Source: Luteibacter anthropi
GTDB taxonomy: Bacteria; Pseudomonadota; Gammaproteobacteria; Xanthomonadales; Rhodanobacteraceae
DNA: 64,000 nucleotides
Direction: 5' to 3'
Assembly: GCF_011759365.1 (NCBI RefSeq)
Contig: NZ_JAARLZ010000011.1
Span: 101,335 to 165,334 of the forward strand
How positions within the stretch are numbered: the first letter of the stretch is position 1; the number at the start of each line of letters is the position of its first letter. This document shows, piece after piece, positions 10,881-19,652 of the stretch. The notes under the pieces are model-generated. The model made no database searches. It was not told the origin of the DNA and saw only the letters and a program-made list of their open reading frames with translations. The translations under genes and the position numbers were made by a program.

Positions 10881-11480
10881 TCATTCGACGAGTTCGATAT
10901 CGAGTCCCAGCAGCAGGGACGTGGCTTCCGGAAGGGAGAAACGTGCCCTGCGTATGTCGTTCTGACGGATGTCGATGCGATAGTTCACCGCATCGACGAA
11001 GTGGCTGCCGGTCAACCGGGTATGCCGGAACGTGGCGTCCTGCAGGTCGGTGCCGGCGAAGTCCGCGTCGGCACAGTCGGCATCGGTGAAATCGACATCG
11101 CGGGCGCGGCACTCGAGCATGCGCAGGCCTTCCAGGTACAGGCCGAAGAAGGATGAATCGTTCAACAGGCAGCGTTCGAAGCGGAGTGCTTCCGGGGCCT
11201 GCACCGAAGGCCAGCGGGCGCGTGTCCAGTCGATGCCGAGCATACGGCAGTCGATGAAGCGCACATCGGCGAACAGGCTGCCTCCGATCGTGGCAAGATC
11301 GAGACGACAGTCGATGAATTCGCACTCGCGGAAACGGCAGTCTTTGAATGTGGCGCGGTCGAAGCGGCACTGTCTGAAGGTACAGGCTTCGAAGCGGACG
11401 CCTTCGAGCATGGTGTCTTCGGCGTCGATGTCGCGGAACGTCATGTCGGCGTAGTCGCCGCCGTTGGTGATCGTCGTCAT
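10881..11480 (-). CDS. Pentapeptide-repeat protein (Qnr-like architecture)
   Basis: A 199-residue protein made largely of A(D/N)LXX-type pentapeptide units, for example FEACTFRQCRFDRATFKDCRF (about residues 25-45) and DADCADADFAGTDLQDATFR. Such units form a right-handed quadrilateral beta helix. The layout resembles Qnr-type gyrase-protecting proteins: a short block, a break around CRMLGIDW, a longer block, and a C-terminal helix-like tail ending SLLLGLDIELVE. Gyrase protection is only a possibility. The start is the ATG at 11480. It diverges from the propeptide-like gene, with about 85 bp between the starts. Confidence 0.8.
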   Translation of the reverse strand: MTTITNGGDYADMTFRDIDAEDTMLEGVRFEACTFRQCRFDRATFKDCRFRECEFIDCRLDLATIGGSLFADVRFIDCRMLGIDWTRARWPSVQAPEALRFERCLLNDSSFFGLYLEGLRMLECRARDVDFTDADCADADFAGTDLQDATFRHTRLTGSHFVDAVNYRIDIRQNDIRRARFSLPEATSLLLGLDIELVE

Positions 11481-11565
11481 GGCTGTCGCGCTCTGGTGGA
11501 TACCGGATGATATCCGCAGGCGGTGGCTCGTGTTTCTTCCTGATGAAACGTGCGACGGAGCGGTG

Positions 11566-12093
11566 ATGAAACGTGTCTTTCTCGGCGTCTGCCTGTTTGC
11601 CGGTGTCATGGTGGGGATGGGTGTGAACGCTACCGATCAATCTTCTTTCTGGCGCGAACAGCCTGCTTCCTCGCAGCAGAAGGTCACGCCGGCGCACTAT
11701 CTGGCGTACACGCTGGATCTGGCGGCTTTGAAACGCGCGCTGGCATCGTTGCCTGCACGCATTGGCATGCCTGCGCCTGATGGCACGTCTCATGACTTTG
11801 AAGTCACGGCTGCCCAGCCGCTGCCGCCGGCACTGGCGGCAAAATATCCGGATATCCGCAGCTACCAGGGCCGTGACGGGCAGGGACGGCGTCTTCGCCT
11901 CGATATCTCGGACAAGGGACTCAAGGCGGCGGTGTACGGCGATGCAAAAGGGGTATGGCTGGTCCAGCGTGCAGACACGCTATCGGGCGATGCGGGCAGT
12001 GCGGCGGCGCCGGGCGATGTGTACTGGAGTTTCCTGAGGAACGATCTTCCGGCAACACCGGGAACCTTCCGTGAGGGCGGCGTCAGGCGCTGA
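11566..12093 (+). CDS. Secreted stand-alone protease-propeptide-like protein
   Basis: A 175-residue protein with a signal peptide (about residues 1-22) and no recognisable enzyme domain. Nearly its whole mature length resembles the N-terminal pro-region of the metalloprotease encoded convergently at 12140-14218. Shared blocks are SSFWREQP/AGFWHELP, PAHYLAYTLDL/PSHYRAFTLDF, ALAAKYPDIRSYQGRDGQGR/ASLAARYPELKSYKGVDSEG, KGVWLVQRADTLSG/HEVWLVQRAERLAG and YWSFLRNDLP/YWSFRRADLP. It ends where the catalytic domain would begin, so it could be a protease inhibitor or folding helper. A decayed protease duplicate is the alternative, although the reading frame is intact. The ATG at 11566 has GGAG upstream. 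Confidence 0.75.
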   Translation: MKRVFLGVCLFAGVMVGMGVNATDQSSFWREQPASSQQKVTPAHYLAYTLDLAALKRALASLPARIGMPAPDGTSHDFEVTAAQPLPPALAAKYPDIRSYQGRDGQGRRLRLDISDKGLKAAVYGDAKGVWLVQRADTLSGDAGSAAAPGDVYWSFLRNDLPATPGTFREGGVRR

Positions 12094-12104
12094 ATGTGAT
12101 GACA

Positions 12105-12130
12105 GACCGCGCCCCTCGCGGGGCGCGGTC
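12105..12130. terminator. Hairpin terminator between convergent genes
   Basis: A perfect 11-bp stem GACCGCGCCCC / GGGGCGCGGTC with a TCGC loop, between the propeptide-like gene and the metalloprotease gene. There is little T-tract. Confidence 0.75.
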
Positions 12131-12139
12131 GTTCTACTC

Positions 12140-14218
12140 TTACAACGAGATCGTCGAGTTCTTCGGGGATACCGCGAAGAAGATGTTATCGGTGCAGCTC
12201 ACCTTGAAGCGCGCCTGCGTGGTGGCGTTCTTCGGCAGGGTGACGTTGGCTGAACCGTTGTTTGCGACCGAGGCTGCCAGTGGCGAGGCCAGCCAGGTGT
12301 GCCCACCGTCGGTGGACAGGTCGATGCGCACCTTCGCGCACGAGATGGGCGAGGCGTCCGTCTTGGCCACGTTCCATTTGATCGTCTGTGCCGAGCCGCC
12401 GTTCCACTTCACGGCCGTGGAAGGTGCGGTCACCGCGAAGGCGCTGCCGGTGTTCACCACGTTCACCGTGACGTTGCCGGTGACGGTGGTCGGGCCGCTG
12501 CTGTCGGCGTCCGAGGTGGCAATGCCGTCACGCACCGTCACACGGAAGTTGAGCTTGCGGGCCGTGGCCGGATACACCTCGCCCTTGTCGAGGGCCTGCT
12601 CGCCCAGCACGCTTTCCAGCTTGGGGAACACGCGCTGGCCGGTGGTGTTGCCGGGGAACGAGCGGAAGATCGGGCCCGACCCGGCGTCGTAGAGCGCGGT
12701 GACACGGGTCTCCTGGTGGCCGGTATCGGCCTCTTCCCAGGTGTAGTTCAGCACAGCCTTCGGGTTCGCATGCCGGGCGCTGACTTTGAGAGCGAAGGGC
12801 GTCTTGGCAGGGATGGACTTTGCATTGGCCTTCAGCGATGCATCGTCGATGACAGCCTGGCTGTTGGTATTGGTCTTCTTCACCGCGCAGGTGCCGCCGG
12901 TGCCTGCGATGGCCGTCTGGATCTGGTCGATGTTGATGACGTTGAAGTACGGATCGGAATGCGGCTGCAGGTCGGTGGAACCGCATACGCCTGCATAGGC
13001 CATCACCGTGGTGCCGCTGCGCGGCTCGGCGGCGAACTTGGCATCGTCGTAGGCACCGAAGCCTGCGAAACCGTCGCAGCCGGCGAAGGGGTGGTGGCCG
13101 CCGAAGGAATGGCCGATTTCATGGGAGACATAGTCGATCCAGAAGGCGTCGCCCACGGGATCAGGGCGGCCCGTGCTGCCGGATGCTTTGAGCGAGTCGT
13201 CGCAGGTGCTGCCGATGTCCGCCATGCCGCCGTCGCCGGCACCATCCACCACATGGCCGACGTCGAAGTTCGCGTTGCCGATGACCTTGGCCAGGTTCTT
13301 TACATTGGCCGCATTCATTTTCGCGCTGCCGGGATCGATACCGTTGTAGGGATCGGTCTTCGCGCTGGTGTAGATGATCTTGTCTTCGTCATCGACCAGC
13401 GTCAGATGCACGCCCAGGTCGGTTTCGTAGACTTCGTTGATACGGTTGACCATGGTCACCACTTCGGCCAGTCCGTCCTGTACGGTCGTGCCAAAGCTGT
13501 TGGTGTAGCCGCTGGTGGTGGCCATGGCGAGCCGGTAGTTATACAGCGTGGTGCCACCATTGGCCGCCTTGGCGGCGGCGACGCGGGCGGTGGCCTGCGG
13601 ATTGGTGAAGGCAGCCAGGTCGGTATCCGAGGGCAGTTCCACGAAGCCCGACTTCGTCAGCGGCAGGTCGGCGCGGCGGAAGCTCCAGTATTCATCGCCG
13701 CTGGATGCGGCGGTGCCCACCTTGCCCGCGAGGCGTTCGGCGCGCTGTACGAGCCATACCTCGTGGTTGTCGTAGATGGCGGCGCGAAGACCCTGCGGCG
13801 ACACGTCCACGCGGACGCGGCGTCCTTCGCTGTCCACGCCCTTGTAGCTCTTCAGCTCCGGATAGCGTGCCGCGAGCGAGGCGGGCAGGGCATCCGATTC
13901 GCTGAGCGTGAAATAGGTCATGCCGCCGCCGGGTAGTGGCAGGGCCAGGTTGTTGGCCTGCCCACGGCGAATCGAGCGCGAGCTGGCTTTCAGCTCCGTG
14001 CCAAGACTGCCGAAGTCGAGCGTGAAGGCGCGGTAATGCGATGGCGTATTCGTCGGCGTCGCCACCGAACGGGCACTGCGTGCCGATGCGGCGGCAGCCG
14101 GTGCCTTCTGTGGCAGTTCGTGCCAGAACCCTGCCGTGTCGGCCGCACTGGCGACTGACGCATACAGGAAGCCGCCTGCGATGAGCGCGCTCAGCAGGCG
14201 CTTGCGTGGATGATGCAT
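12140..14218 (-). CDS. Secreted reprolysin-like zinc metalloprotease
   Basis: A 692-residue exported metzincin. A signal peptide (residues 1-26) is followed by a pro-region (about 27-200) and a catalytic domain. The zinc site is HEIGHSFGGHH (His366, Glu367, His370, His376) and the Met-turn is VMAYAGVCGS near residue 403. The C-terminal 170 residues form a beta-rich accessory region (from about 520, with VTVRDGIATSDADSSGPTTV and the final block to AVSPKNSTISL) that may serve secretion or substrate binding. It probably acts outside the cell on proteins. It is convergent with a gene encoding a stand-alone copy of its propeptide. Confidence 0.9.
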   Translation of the reverse strand: MHHPRKRLLSALIAGGFLYASVASAADTAGFWHELPQKAPAAAASARSARSVATPTNTPSHYRAFTLDFGSLGTELKASSRSIRRGQANNLALPLPGGGMTYFTLSESDALPASLAARYPELKSYKGVDSEGRRVRVDVSPQGLRAAIYDNHEVWLVQRAERLAGKVGTAASSGDEYWSFRRADLPLTKSGFVELPSDTDLAAFTNPQATARVAAAKAANGGTTLYNYRLAMATTSGYTNSFGTTVQDGLAEVVTMVNRINEVYETDLGVHLTLVDDEDKIIYTSAKTDPYNGIDPGSAKMNAANVKNLAKVIGNANFDVGHVVDGAGDGGMADIGSTCDDSLKASGSTGRPDPVGDAFWIDYVSHEIGHSFGGHHPFAGCDGFAGFGAYDDAKFAAEPRSGTTVMAYAGVCGSTDLQPHSDPYFNVINIDQIQTAIAGTGGTCAVKKTNTNSQAVIDDASLKANAKSIPAKTPFALKVSARHANPKAVLNYTWEEADTGHQETRVTALYDAGSGPIFRSFPGNTTGQRVFPKLESVLGEQALDKGEVYPATARKLNFRVTVRDGIATSDADSSGPTTVTGNVTVNVVNTGSAFAVTAPSTAVKWNGGSAQTIKWNVAKTDASPISCAKVRIDLSTDGGHTWLASPLAASVANNGSANVTLPKNATTQARFKVSCTDNIFFAVSPKNSTISL

Positions 14219-14355
14219 GTTTTCCTCCTCCCGAAATGGCCGTCCATGCGGCCGTGCGTAAGATCCTTCGTTCTCCCCTTGCTTCTAAACGCAAGGACGC
14301 ACGAGCACCCCACCCGTCACCGGGCAGGGCAGCTCATTTCGTGAGGCAGGTCTCA

Positions 14356-14847
14356 TCAGGCCCGGCGCAGGCCCGTGCTTTCCGTAGGGCTGCCTTCGAT
14401 GGACAGCATCTGGTCGAAATGCACCGTGACGTCGAGGTCGTAGGTGAGGTCGTGGAGTACCAGGGTGCGCGCGTCCCAGTCGATGGCACAGAGCCGGCCG
14501 CGCTCCACGGTGACCCTGTGCGCGTCGTGGTGATACCCCCTTATCGCCAGATGGGTGCCGGGAGGCATGGCAGCCAGCCGGGTCTCCAGCACGGCGGCCG
14601 TGGGGTTGGGAAAGCGGCGCATGGCGGCGATATCGGCGAAGCGAATGGTGAGGGAATCGGGGTCTGCCTTGCGGCGGGGGCGTGGCTGGATATCGGGCCA
14701 GGCGACGACCAGCTCGTCCCGGCTATCCTCCACATGATCGACCATGCCCAGCAGCACCTTGCGATTGCGCAGCCAGAGTCGCACGCAGGTGCCGGGGGCG
14801 AGATGGCGGAGCAGGTCGTCCGCGACCGGGTTGCCTGTAATTTCCAT
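14356..14847 (-). CDS. Hypothetical protein, 163 aa
   Basis: No recognised family. It is soluble and has no signal peptide or transmembrane segment. The first half reads like a small beta-barrel (LAPGTCVRLWLRNRKVLLGM, HVEDSRDELVVAWPDI); the second half has alternating hydrophobic residues with charged turns (LVLHDLTYDLDVTVHFDQML). The two halves may be related barrels, comparable in shape to PilZ or Sm-like modules, but no motif confirms this. The ATG at 14847 has AGGAAG upstream. It is divergent from the acetyltransferase at 14958. The normal codon use and GC content argue for a real gene. Confidence 0.6.
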   Translation of the reverse strand: MEITGNPVADDLLRHLAPGTCVRLWLRNRKVLLGMVDHVEDSRDELVVAWPDIQPRPRRKADPDSLTIRFADIAAMRRFPNPTAAVLETRLAAMPPGTHLAIRGYHHDAHRVTVERGRLCAIDWDARTLVLHDLTYDLDVTVHFDQMLSIEGSPTESTGLRRA

Positions 14848-14957
14848 GGCGCTTCCTGTGGTGGGCCGTGTGTACCATCGTGGTCACATCGTCGTGTCGT
14901 GGCATGCACGAATTCCGGCATGCACATGGATTTCACGTATTTTCAGAGCTTTCTGAC

Positions 14958-15446
14958 ATGTCCGGACCCCGCCCCGTGCCCGAACCGATGCTTCGCCCCG
15001 CTGGCCCTGCCGACGAGGCTGCTGTGTTCAACCTGCTGATGCAGACGTACCGCGCTACCTGGGAGCCGCATCTGAGTCCTGCGGCGGCGGCCCGTTTCGC
15101 CTCGGGTTCGGAAACCCGTGACTATGTTCGCGCGCATCTGGCCGAAGTCATTGTGGCCGAATATGAAAGCCGGGTCGTGGGCATGGTTCACGCAAAGGGC
15201 AATTTCATCGACGCGCTTCACGTGTTGCCGGATATGCAGCGTGCCGGCATCGGAGGCCGGCTGCTGGCCCATGCGGAAGAGCGTATGCGCCAGGCCGGCC
15301 ACACCCAGTCCCGGCTGGAAACGGACACCTTCAACGAACGCAGCCGCGCTTTCTACGCCAGGCACGGCTACACCGAGATCGACACCTACCCCGACGAGGA
15401 ATGGGACAGCGGCTTCACCACCGTCCTCATGACCCACCTCCTGTAG
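14958..15446 (+). CDS. GNAT-family N-acetyltransferase
   Basis: A 162-residue acetyl-CoA-dependent acetyltransferase fold. Motif A is clear at HVLPDMQRAGIGGRLLAHAE (the R-x-x-GIG-x-R/L CoA pyrophosphate loop), followed by motif B-like NERSRAFYARHGY. The substrate is unknown. The ATG at 14958 was preferred because family similarity begins at MLRPAGPADEAAVF. The stop codon TAG is supplied by the first bases (TGTAG) of a REP element that begins at 15442, so the element reaches into the gene end. Confidence 0.88.
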   Translation: MSGPRPVPEPMLRPAGPADEAAVFNLLMQTYRATWEPHLSPAAAARFASGSETRDYVRAHLAEVIVAEYESRVVGMVHAKGNFIDALHVLPDMQRAGIGGRLLAHAEERMRQAGHTQSRLETDTFNERSRAFYARHGYTEIDTYPDEEWDSGFTTVLMTHLL

Positions 15447-15470
15447 GAGCGCGCCTCGCGCGCGACCGGT
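15442..15470. repeat. Single REP unit overlapping the GNAT stop codon
   Basis: TGTAGGAGCGCGCCTCGCGC followed by GCGACCGGT. Its TGTAG provides the stop of the preceding gene. It opens a gene-free stretch (15447-16407) that holds only repeats. Confidence 0.85.
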
Positions 15471-15570
15471 TGGAACGTTGCGCTCCGTAGTAAAGCAGCC
15501 CGTGTGGTGTTTCGCTCCGTAGGAAGGGCTCGCCTTTCGGCCTCGCATCGGCGCTGGAACGTGGCGTTGC

Positions 15571-15815
15571 AGAGGCGGCGGGAGCGGCCCTTGTCGCTCC
15601 GGCCTGCGGTGTCCCTCGGGAAAGGAGGAGCCGCTGCGCGGCTCAGTGTCTTATGGCTTCGCCCCTTCGGGCACGGGGAGCGTGCGGGGTTTTTCGACTC
15701 GGCTCCTGCCTCGGCGAAAAAGGCCGGCCTTCCTGGCCGGCCCCGCTACGCGGCCTTATCCGCCCGCTCCCCTCACCTCCATCAAGTCGCGCCAAGGGCC
15801 GCCCCCGCCGCCTCT
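15571..15815. repeat. 245-bp element with terminal inverted repeats, copy A
   Basis: Begins AGAGGCGGCGGG and ends CCCGCCGCCTCT; the outer 23 bp of each end are inverted copies with few mismatches. Internal hairpins include GGAGCCGC/GCGGCTC and GGCCGGCC-N5-GGCCGGCC. Near-identical copies lie at 48704-48951 and, inverted, at 56817-57064. It contains no credible ORF. Shared sequence also extends leftward (from about 15510) with a CTCCGTAGGA(A/G)GGGCTCGCC block. Confidence 0.75.
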
Positions 15816-15834
15816 CCCTATCTCACGGTGATCT

Positions 15835-16403
15835 TGTAGGAGCGCGCCTGCGCGCGACCGGTCATCGCGAACACCATCATCGTTTCGATTCCACCGGTCG
15901 CGCGCAAGCACGCTCCTACAGAGATGCGGTGTCGCAAGATGGATCGCCGATGCGACCGGCGACACCTCACGACTAACCTGGCGTAACTACTGTCGTGTAG
16001 GAGCGCGCCTGCGCGCGACCGGTTATCGCGAACACCATCATCGTTTCGATATCACCGGTCGCGCGCAAGCACGCTCCTACAGGGATACGGTGTCGCAAGA
16101 TGGATCGCCGATGCGACCGGCGACACCTCACGACTAACCTGGCGTAACTACTGTCGTGTAGGAGCGCGCCTGCGCGCGACCGGTTGTCGCGAACACCATC
16201 ATCGTTTCGATTCCACCGGTCGCGCGCAAGCACGCTCCTACGGGGATGCGGTGTCGCACGATGGATCGCCGATGGGACCGGTGCCACCTCACGACCAAGC
16301 TGACATAGCGACTGCCATGTAGGAGCGCGCCTGCGCGCGACCGGTTATCGCGAACACCATCATCGTTTCGATCCCACCGGTCGCGCGCAAGCACGCTCCT
16401 ACA
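15835..16403. repeat. 161-bp tandem array built on REP hairpins (3.5 copies)
   Basis: Units start at 15835, 15996, 16157 and 16318, exactly 161 bp apart. Each holds a REP pair (TGTAGGAGCGCGCCTGCGCG ... CACGCTCCTACA) and a linker (GGTGTCGCA...GATGGATCGCCGATG). The last unit stops after the REP pair. No gene is present here. Confidence 0.9.
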
Positions 16404-16407
16404 CGGC

Positions 16408-17973
16408 TTACTGGCCGGCGGTGTTGCTGCTCCAGATGGGTCCGTTGGCGTCGTAGATGACGACGTTGCCGTCGCCCTGGACGAAGAGGCGGGCATCGGG
16501 GTGGCCGCCGGAGCTGGACTGCCACAGTTTCGTGCCCAGCGAACCGTAGACGACGAGGTTACCGTCCGGGTCGAGGCGCAGCTCTCCTGCGCCGCGGTTA
16601 TAGGTGCCGGTGGTCCATAGCGATACCCCCGTTGCCTTGTAGAGCACGCCGTTGCTGTCGTTCTGCAGATCCAGGTGATAGCCGCCGTCGCAGGAGGTCA
16701 CGCTTTGTCCCGGCAGGATGCCCTCGCCCGGGCCGATCGAGCCACAGCCCGTGGGTGGGGCAATGGCTGGCTGGCCCGGTGACGTGAACAGGGTCAGGTC
16801 GATGGCGTTCGCGATGGCCTGGTGGCCTGCATCGTTGGGATGCAGGTGGTCGCCCGAGTCGTAGGCGGGCAGGTATTGCGTGGGGTTGGCGGGATCGTGG
16901 GTTGCCGCGTCCTGGTCCACGATGCCATCGCAGCCGCTGTCCGCACTGCGGATGAAGGCGTTGATCTTCTGGCGCGCGGTTTCACCCTCCTGCGACCAGC
17001 TGCCTGATCCCTGGAAGGGTGTAAGCGTGGAGCAGAGGAAGCGGAAGCCGGCGTTGTGGGCGCGGGTGATCAGCGACTGTTCGGCTGTAATCAGCGCATC
17101 GGCCGACGGTACGGGGCGGTCGCCCAGGTCGTTGATGGGATCGTCGGAGAAGATGACCCAGCGCGCGCCCGGTTGGCCGAGTACGTCGTGATCGAAACGG
17201 TTGGCGGCGCTAGGGCCGGAGCCATCGCGCAGCAAGGTGTTGCCCGCGATGCCTTCGTTGATGACGCCGACGTTCTTGCCTGCGTTGACCAGCCTGGCCG
17301 CGAAGTCGTTCGACCAGCGGGTGTTTTCGTTGAAGGATGAGCCGGTGCCGTTGGAGATCGAGGCGCCAAGCAAGACGACGGCGCCCTGTGGCGCGGCGCC
17401 TTGCACGTCGAGGTTGGTGACGAACACGTAGTTCTGGCTGGCACCGGCGTTGATGGTGGCTTGCCCGGCCACGTCGCCAGTGGCGTCGTAGCGCGTCTGA
17501 CCGCTGAAATCGTGGCCGGTCAGGGCGGCCGGCGCCTGCGATACATAGAAGCTGATACCGACATCGGAGAGGGCAGGAACCGCCATGTCGATGCCGTCGG
17601 TGTCGACTTCCTGGCCAGCGGCCAGGGTGACGCTGGATAGTCCGTTGACGGTCAGCAGGTGATCGGTTTCCGGGCGCACGGAGGAACCGCCGGCGCTCAC
17701 CGCGACGTGGATGTCACTGATGGTGAGCGGGCCGTCGCCGTAGGCATTGCTCAGGTGCACGCGGGCGGACGAGCCACCGATGCTCGTGTGCACGATATGG
17801 CGCAGGGTCTTGCCGGTGGGCGATGCATCGCCGATGGGTTTCTGCGCCACCGCCCAGCTGCCGACCCAGGGTGTCAGCGTTGAGGCGGCCTGTGCGCCTG
17901 CGCTGAAGAGAAGGAGGGTTCCGAGGGCGAGCGCGAGCTGCCGTCGACGTGGAGACGGGCCTTGCATGGTCAT
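16408..17973 (-). CDS. Secreted GDSL/SGNH esterase with C-terminal bulb-lectin domain
   Basis: A 521-residue exported hydrolase. The signal peptide is about residues 1-29. SGNH blocks are visible: LLGASISNG with the nucleophile Ser (the usual GDS is GAS here), an oxyanion-type block SDDPINDLGD, and the Asp-His block DSGDHLHPNDAGHQAIA. From about residue 405 a bulb-type (mannose-binding) lectin-like domain follows, with three Q-x-D-x-N-x-V-x-Y-type strands: LQNDSNGVLY, LDPDGNLVVY and VQGDGNVVIY, the last an exact match. The lectin part could anchor the esterase to glycans of plant or microbial cell walls. The 3' end abuts the REP array. It is divergent from the transporter at 18214. Confidence 0.85.
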   Translation of the reverse strand: MTMQGPSPRRRQLALALGTLLLFSAGAQAASTLTPWVGSWAVAQKPIGDASPTGKTLRHIVHTSIGGSSARVHLSNAYGDGPLTISDIHVAVSAGGSSVRPETDHLLTVNGLSSVTLAAGQEVDTDGIDMAVPALSDVGISFYVSQAPAALTGHDFSGQTRYDATGDVAGQATINAGASQNYVFVTNLDVQGAAPQGAVVLLGASISNGTGSSFNENTRWSNDFAARLVNAGKNVGVINEGIAGNTLLRDGSGPSAANRFDHDVLGQPGARWVIFSDDPINDLGDRPVPSADALITAEQSLITRAHNAGFRFLCSTLTPFQGSGSWSQEGETARQKINAFIRSADSGCDGIVDQDAATHDPANPTQYLPAYDSGDHLHPNDAGHQAIANAIDLTLFTSPGQPAIAPPTGCGSIGPGEGILPGQSVTSCDGGYHLDLQNDSNGVLYKATGVSLWTTGTYNRGAGELRLDPDGNLVVYGSLGTKLWQSSSGGHPDARLFVQGDGNVVIYDANGPIWSSNTAGQ

Positions 17974-18213
17974 GGTGGTCGCCTGGCATGAATGGGCTGC
18001 CAGTGTTTCGTTACGCTGCGGGCGGGGTTTTGTACGAATCCGCCATGTCGTGCGATTCTGCGGACTGGATCACGCCAGACCTGAAGCCGTACGCATTCAC
18101 GACGGCCGTCTGTCGGGCAGGACGACGGCCTTTCGTGCAAGACTCCGGCGTCGTTATTCGTGTATCAGCTTGCTGGCATTTACTCACTCCGTTTCCGGGC
18201 TATCGACAGACGC

Positions 18214-19521
18214 ATGAGCGTGACCACCGACACCGAAGTCATCGACCGCCGCCCCCTGGGCCGCAGCGATGCGAAAACCCTTCTGCTCTCCGCACTGGGC
18301 GGCGCCCTGGAGTTCTACGACTTCGTGATCTTCGCGTACTTCGCGAAGGTGCTGGGGCACCTGTTCTTCCCGTCCGGCACGTCGGATTTCGTGGCCCAGT
18401 TGCAGGCCTTCGGCATCTTCGCCGTGGGTTATCTCGCGCGTCCGCTGGGCGGCGTGGTGATGGCGCACTTCGGCGACAGGGTGGGGCGCAAGCGGATGTT
18501 CACGCTCAGTGTCTTCCTCATGGCGGTGCCTACGTTGCTCATCGGGTTGCTGCCTACGTATGACAGCATCGGCGTGTTTGCGCCCGTGCTGCTGACACTG
18601 CTGCGCATGGTGCAGGGCATTGCCATTGGTGGTGAGATTCCCGGTGCCTGGGTATTCGTCGCCGAGCACGTGCCCCGTCGTCGCGTGGGTCTGGCCTGCG
18701 CAAGTCTTACCTCCGGCCTTACTGCGGGCATCCTCATCGGTTCGCTCGTGGCGGCAGGGCTGAGCAGCCACCTCTCCGAGGCGGAGATGCTGGATCACGG
18801 CTGGCGCATTGCCTTCATCATCGGCGGTGTATTCGGTTTCTTCGCCGTGTACCTGCGTCGCTGGCTTAGCGAAACGCCGGTGTTCGCACGGATGCGTGCA
18901 CGCAAGGAGCTGGCGGAAGAACTGCCTGCGTGGCTCGTGCTGCGTGATCATTTTCCTGCCGTGCTGCTGTCGATGGTGATTACCTGGGTGCTCACCGCGG
19001 CCATCGTGGTGGTGATCCTGATGACACCCACGCTGATGCAGACTACGTTCCACATCGAGCAGTCCCGTGCGTTCACCGGCGGCAGCCTTGCCGCGCTGGC
19101 GCTGTGCTTCGGCTGCTTCGGTGGCGGCCTGCTGGTGGATGCGGTGGGGCGTGGCAAGGCGATGCTTATCGGTTCCCTCGGGCTGGTGGCGAGCACCTAC
19201 GCGCTTTATTTCGACCTGCGCGCGGGCGGCGCCAACCTCCTGCCGCTGTATTCGCTGGCGGGTTTCTTCGCAGGCGTAGCCGGCATCATCCCGGCGATCC
19301 TCGTCACGGCATTTCCGCCCGCCATCCGGTTCTCCGGGATTTCGTTGTCGTACAACGTGGCTTACGCCATTTGTGGCGCCGCCACGCCCGTCGTGGTGGG
19401 CCTGCTGGCGAAGCAGTCGGGCGGCATGGGGCCTGCACACTACGTGGGCCTGGTGTCCCTGGTCGGCGTGCTGGCGGGGCTTTACCTCATCTTTGCCCGC
19501 CGGGCACCGCACCACCCCTGA
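18214..19521 (+). CDS. MHS-type major facilitator transporter
   Basis: A 435-residue, 12-segment MFS permease of the metabolite:H+ symporter subfamily. It shows LEFYDFVIFAYFA in the first helix, the loop 2-3 motif GDRVGRKRM, and RMVQGIAIGGEIPGAWVFVAEH in helix 4/5, all typical of this branch (proline/betaine, citrate or alpha-ketoglutarate carriers). Substrate specificity cannot be read from sequence. The ATG at 18214 was chosen because the upstream extension does not resemble the family. Two hairpins lie just after the stop. Confidence 0.87.
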   Translation: MSVTTDTEVIDRRPLGRSDAKTLLLSALGGALEFYDFVIFAYFAKVLGHLFFPSGTSDFVAQLQAFGIFAVGYLARPLGGVVMAHFGDRVGRKRMFTLSVFLMAVPTLLIGLLPTYDSIGVFAPVLLTLLRMVQGIAIGGEIPGAWVFVAEHVPRRRVGLACASLTSGLTAGILIGSLVAAGLSSHLSEAEMLDHGWRIAFIIGGVFGFFAVYLRRWLSETPVFARMRARKELAEELPAWLVLRDHFPAVLLSMVITWVLTAAIVVVILMTPTLMQTTFHIEQSRAFTGGSLAALALCFGCFGGGLLVDAVGRGKAMLIGSLGLVASTYALYFDLRAGGANLLPLYSLAGFFAGVAGIIPAILVTAFPPAIRFSGISLSYNVAYAICGAATPVVVGLLAKQSGGMGPAHYVGLVSLVGVLAGLYLIFARRAPHHP

Positions 19522-19531
19522 GCCTCCGCTT

Positions 19532-19580
19532 CACGGGTGTTTCACCCGTGTGACGGTGGTGGCCGGGGGCCACCACCGTC
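19532..19580. terminator. Double hairpin after the MHS transporter
   Basis: CACGGGTG-TTT-CACCCGTG (19532-19550) is followed by a perfect 13-bp stem GACGGTGGTGGCC / GGCCACCACCGTC (19552-19580). No strong T-tract is seen, so Rho-independent termination is uncertain. Confidence 0.55.
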
Positions 19581-19652
19581 CTGTTGCATTCGCGCCCCTG
19601 CCTTCGGCATCCTTGCGCCGTCTTCCCCCGCCCACGTTCCGCACCAGACCCC

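Noticed and set aside
15835..16403. Regularly spaced repeats as a CRISPR array
   Set aside because: The repeat unit is 161 bp with conserved linkers rather than short repeats with unique spacers, and no cas genes are present.
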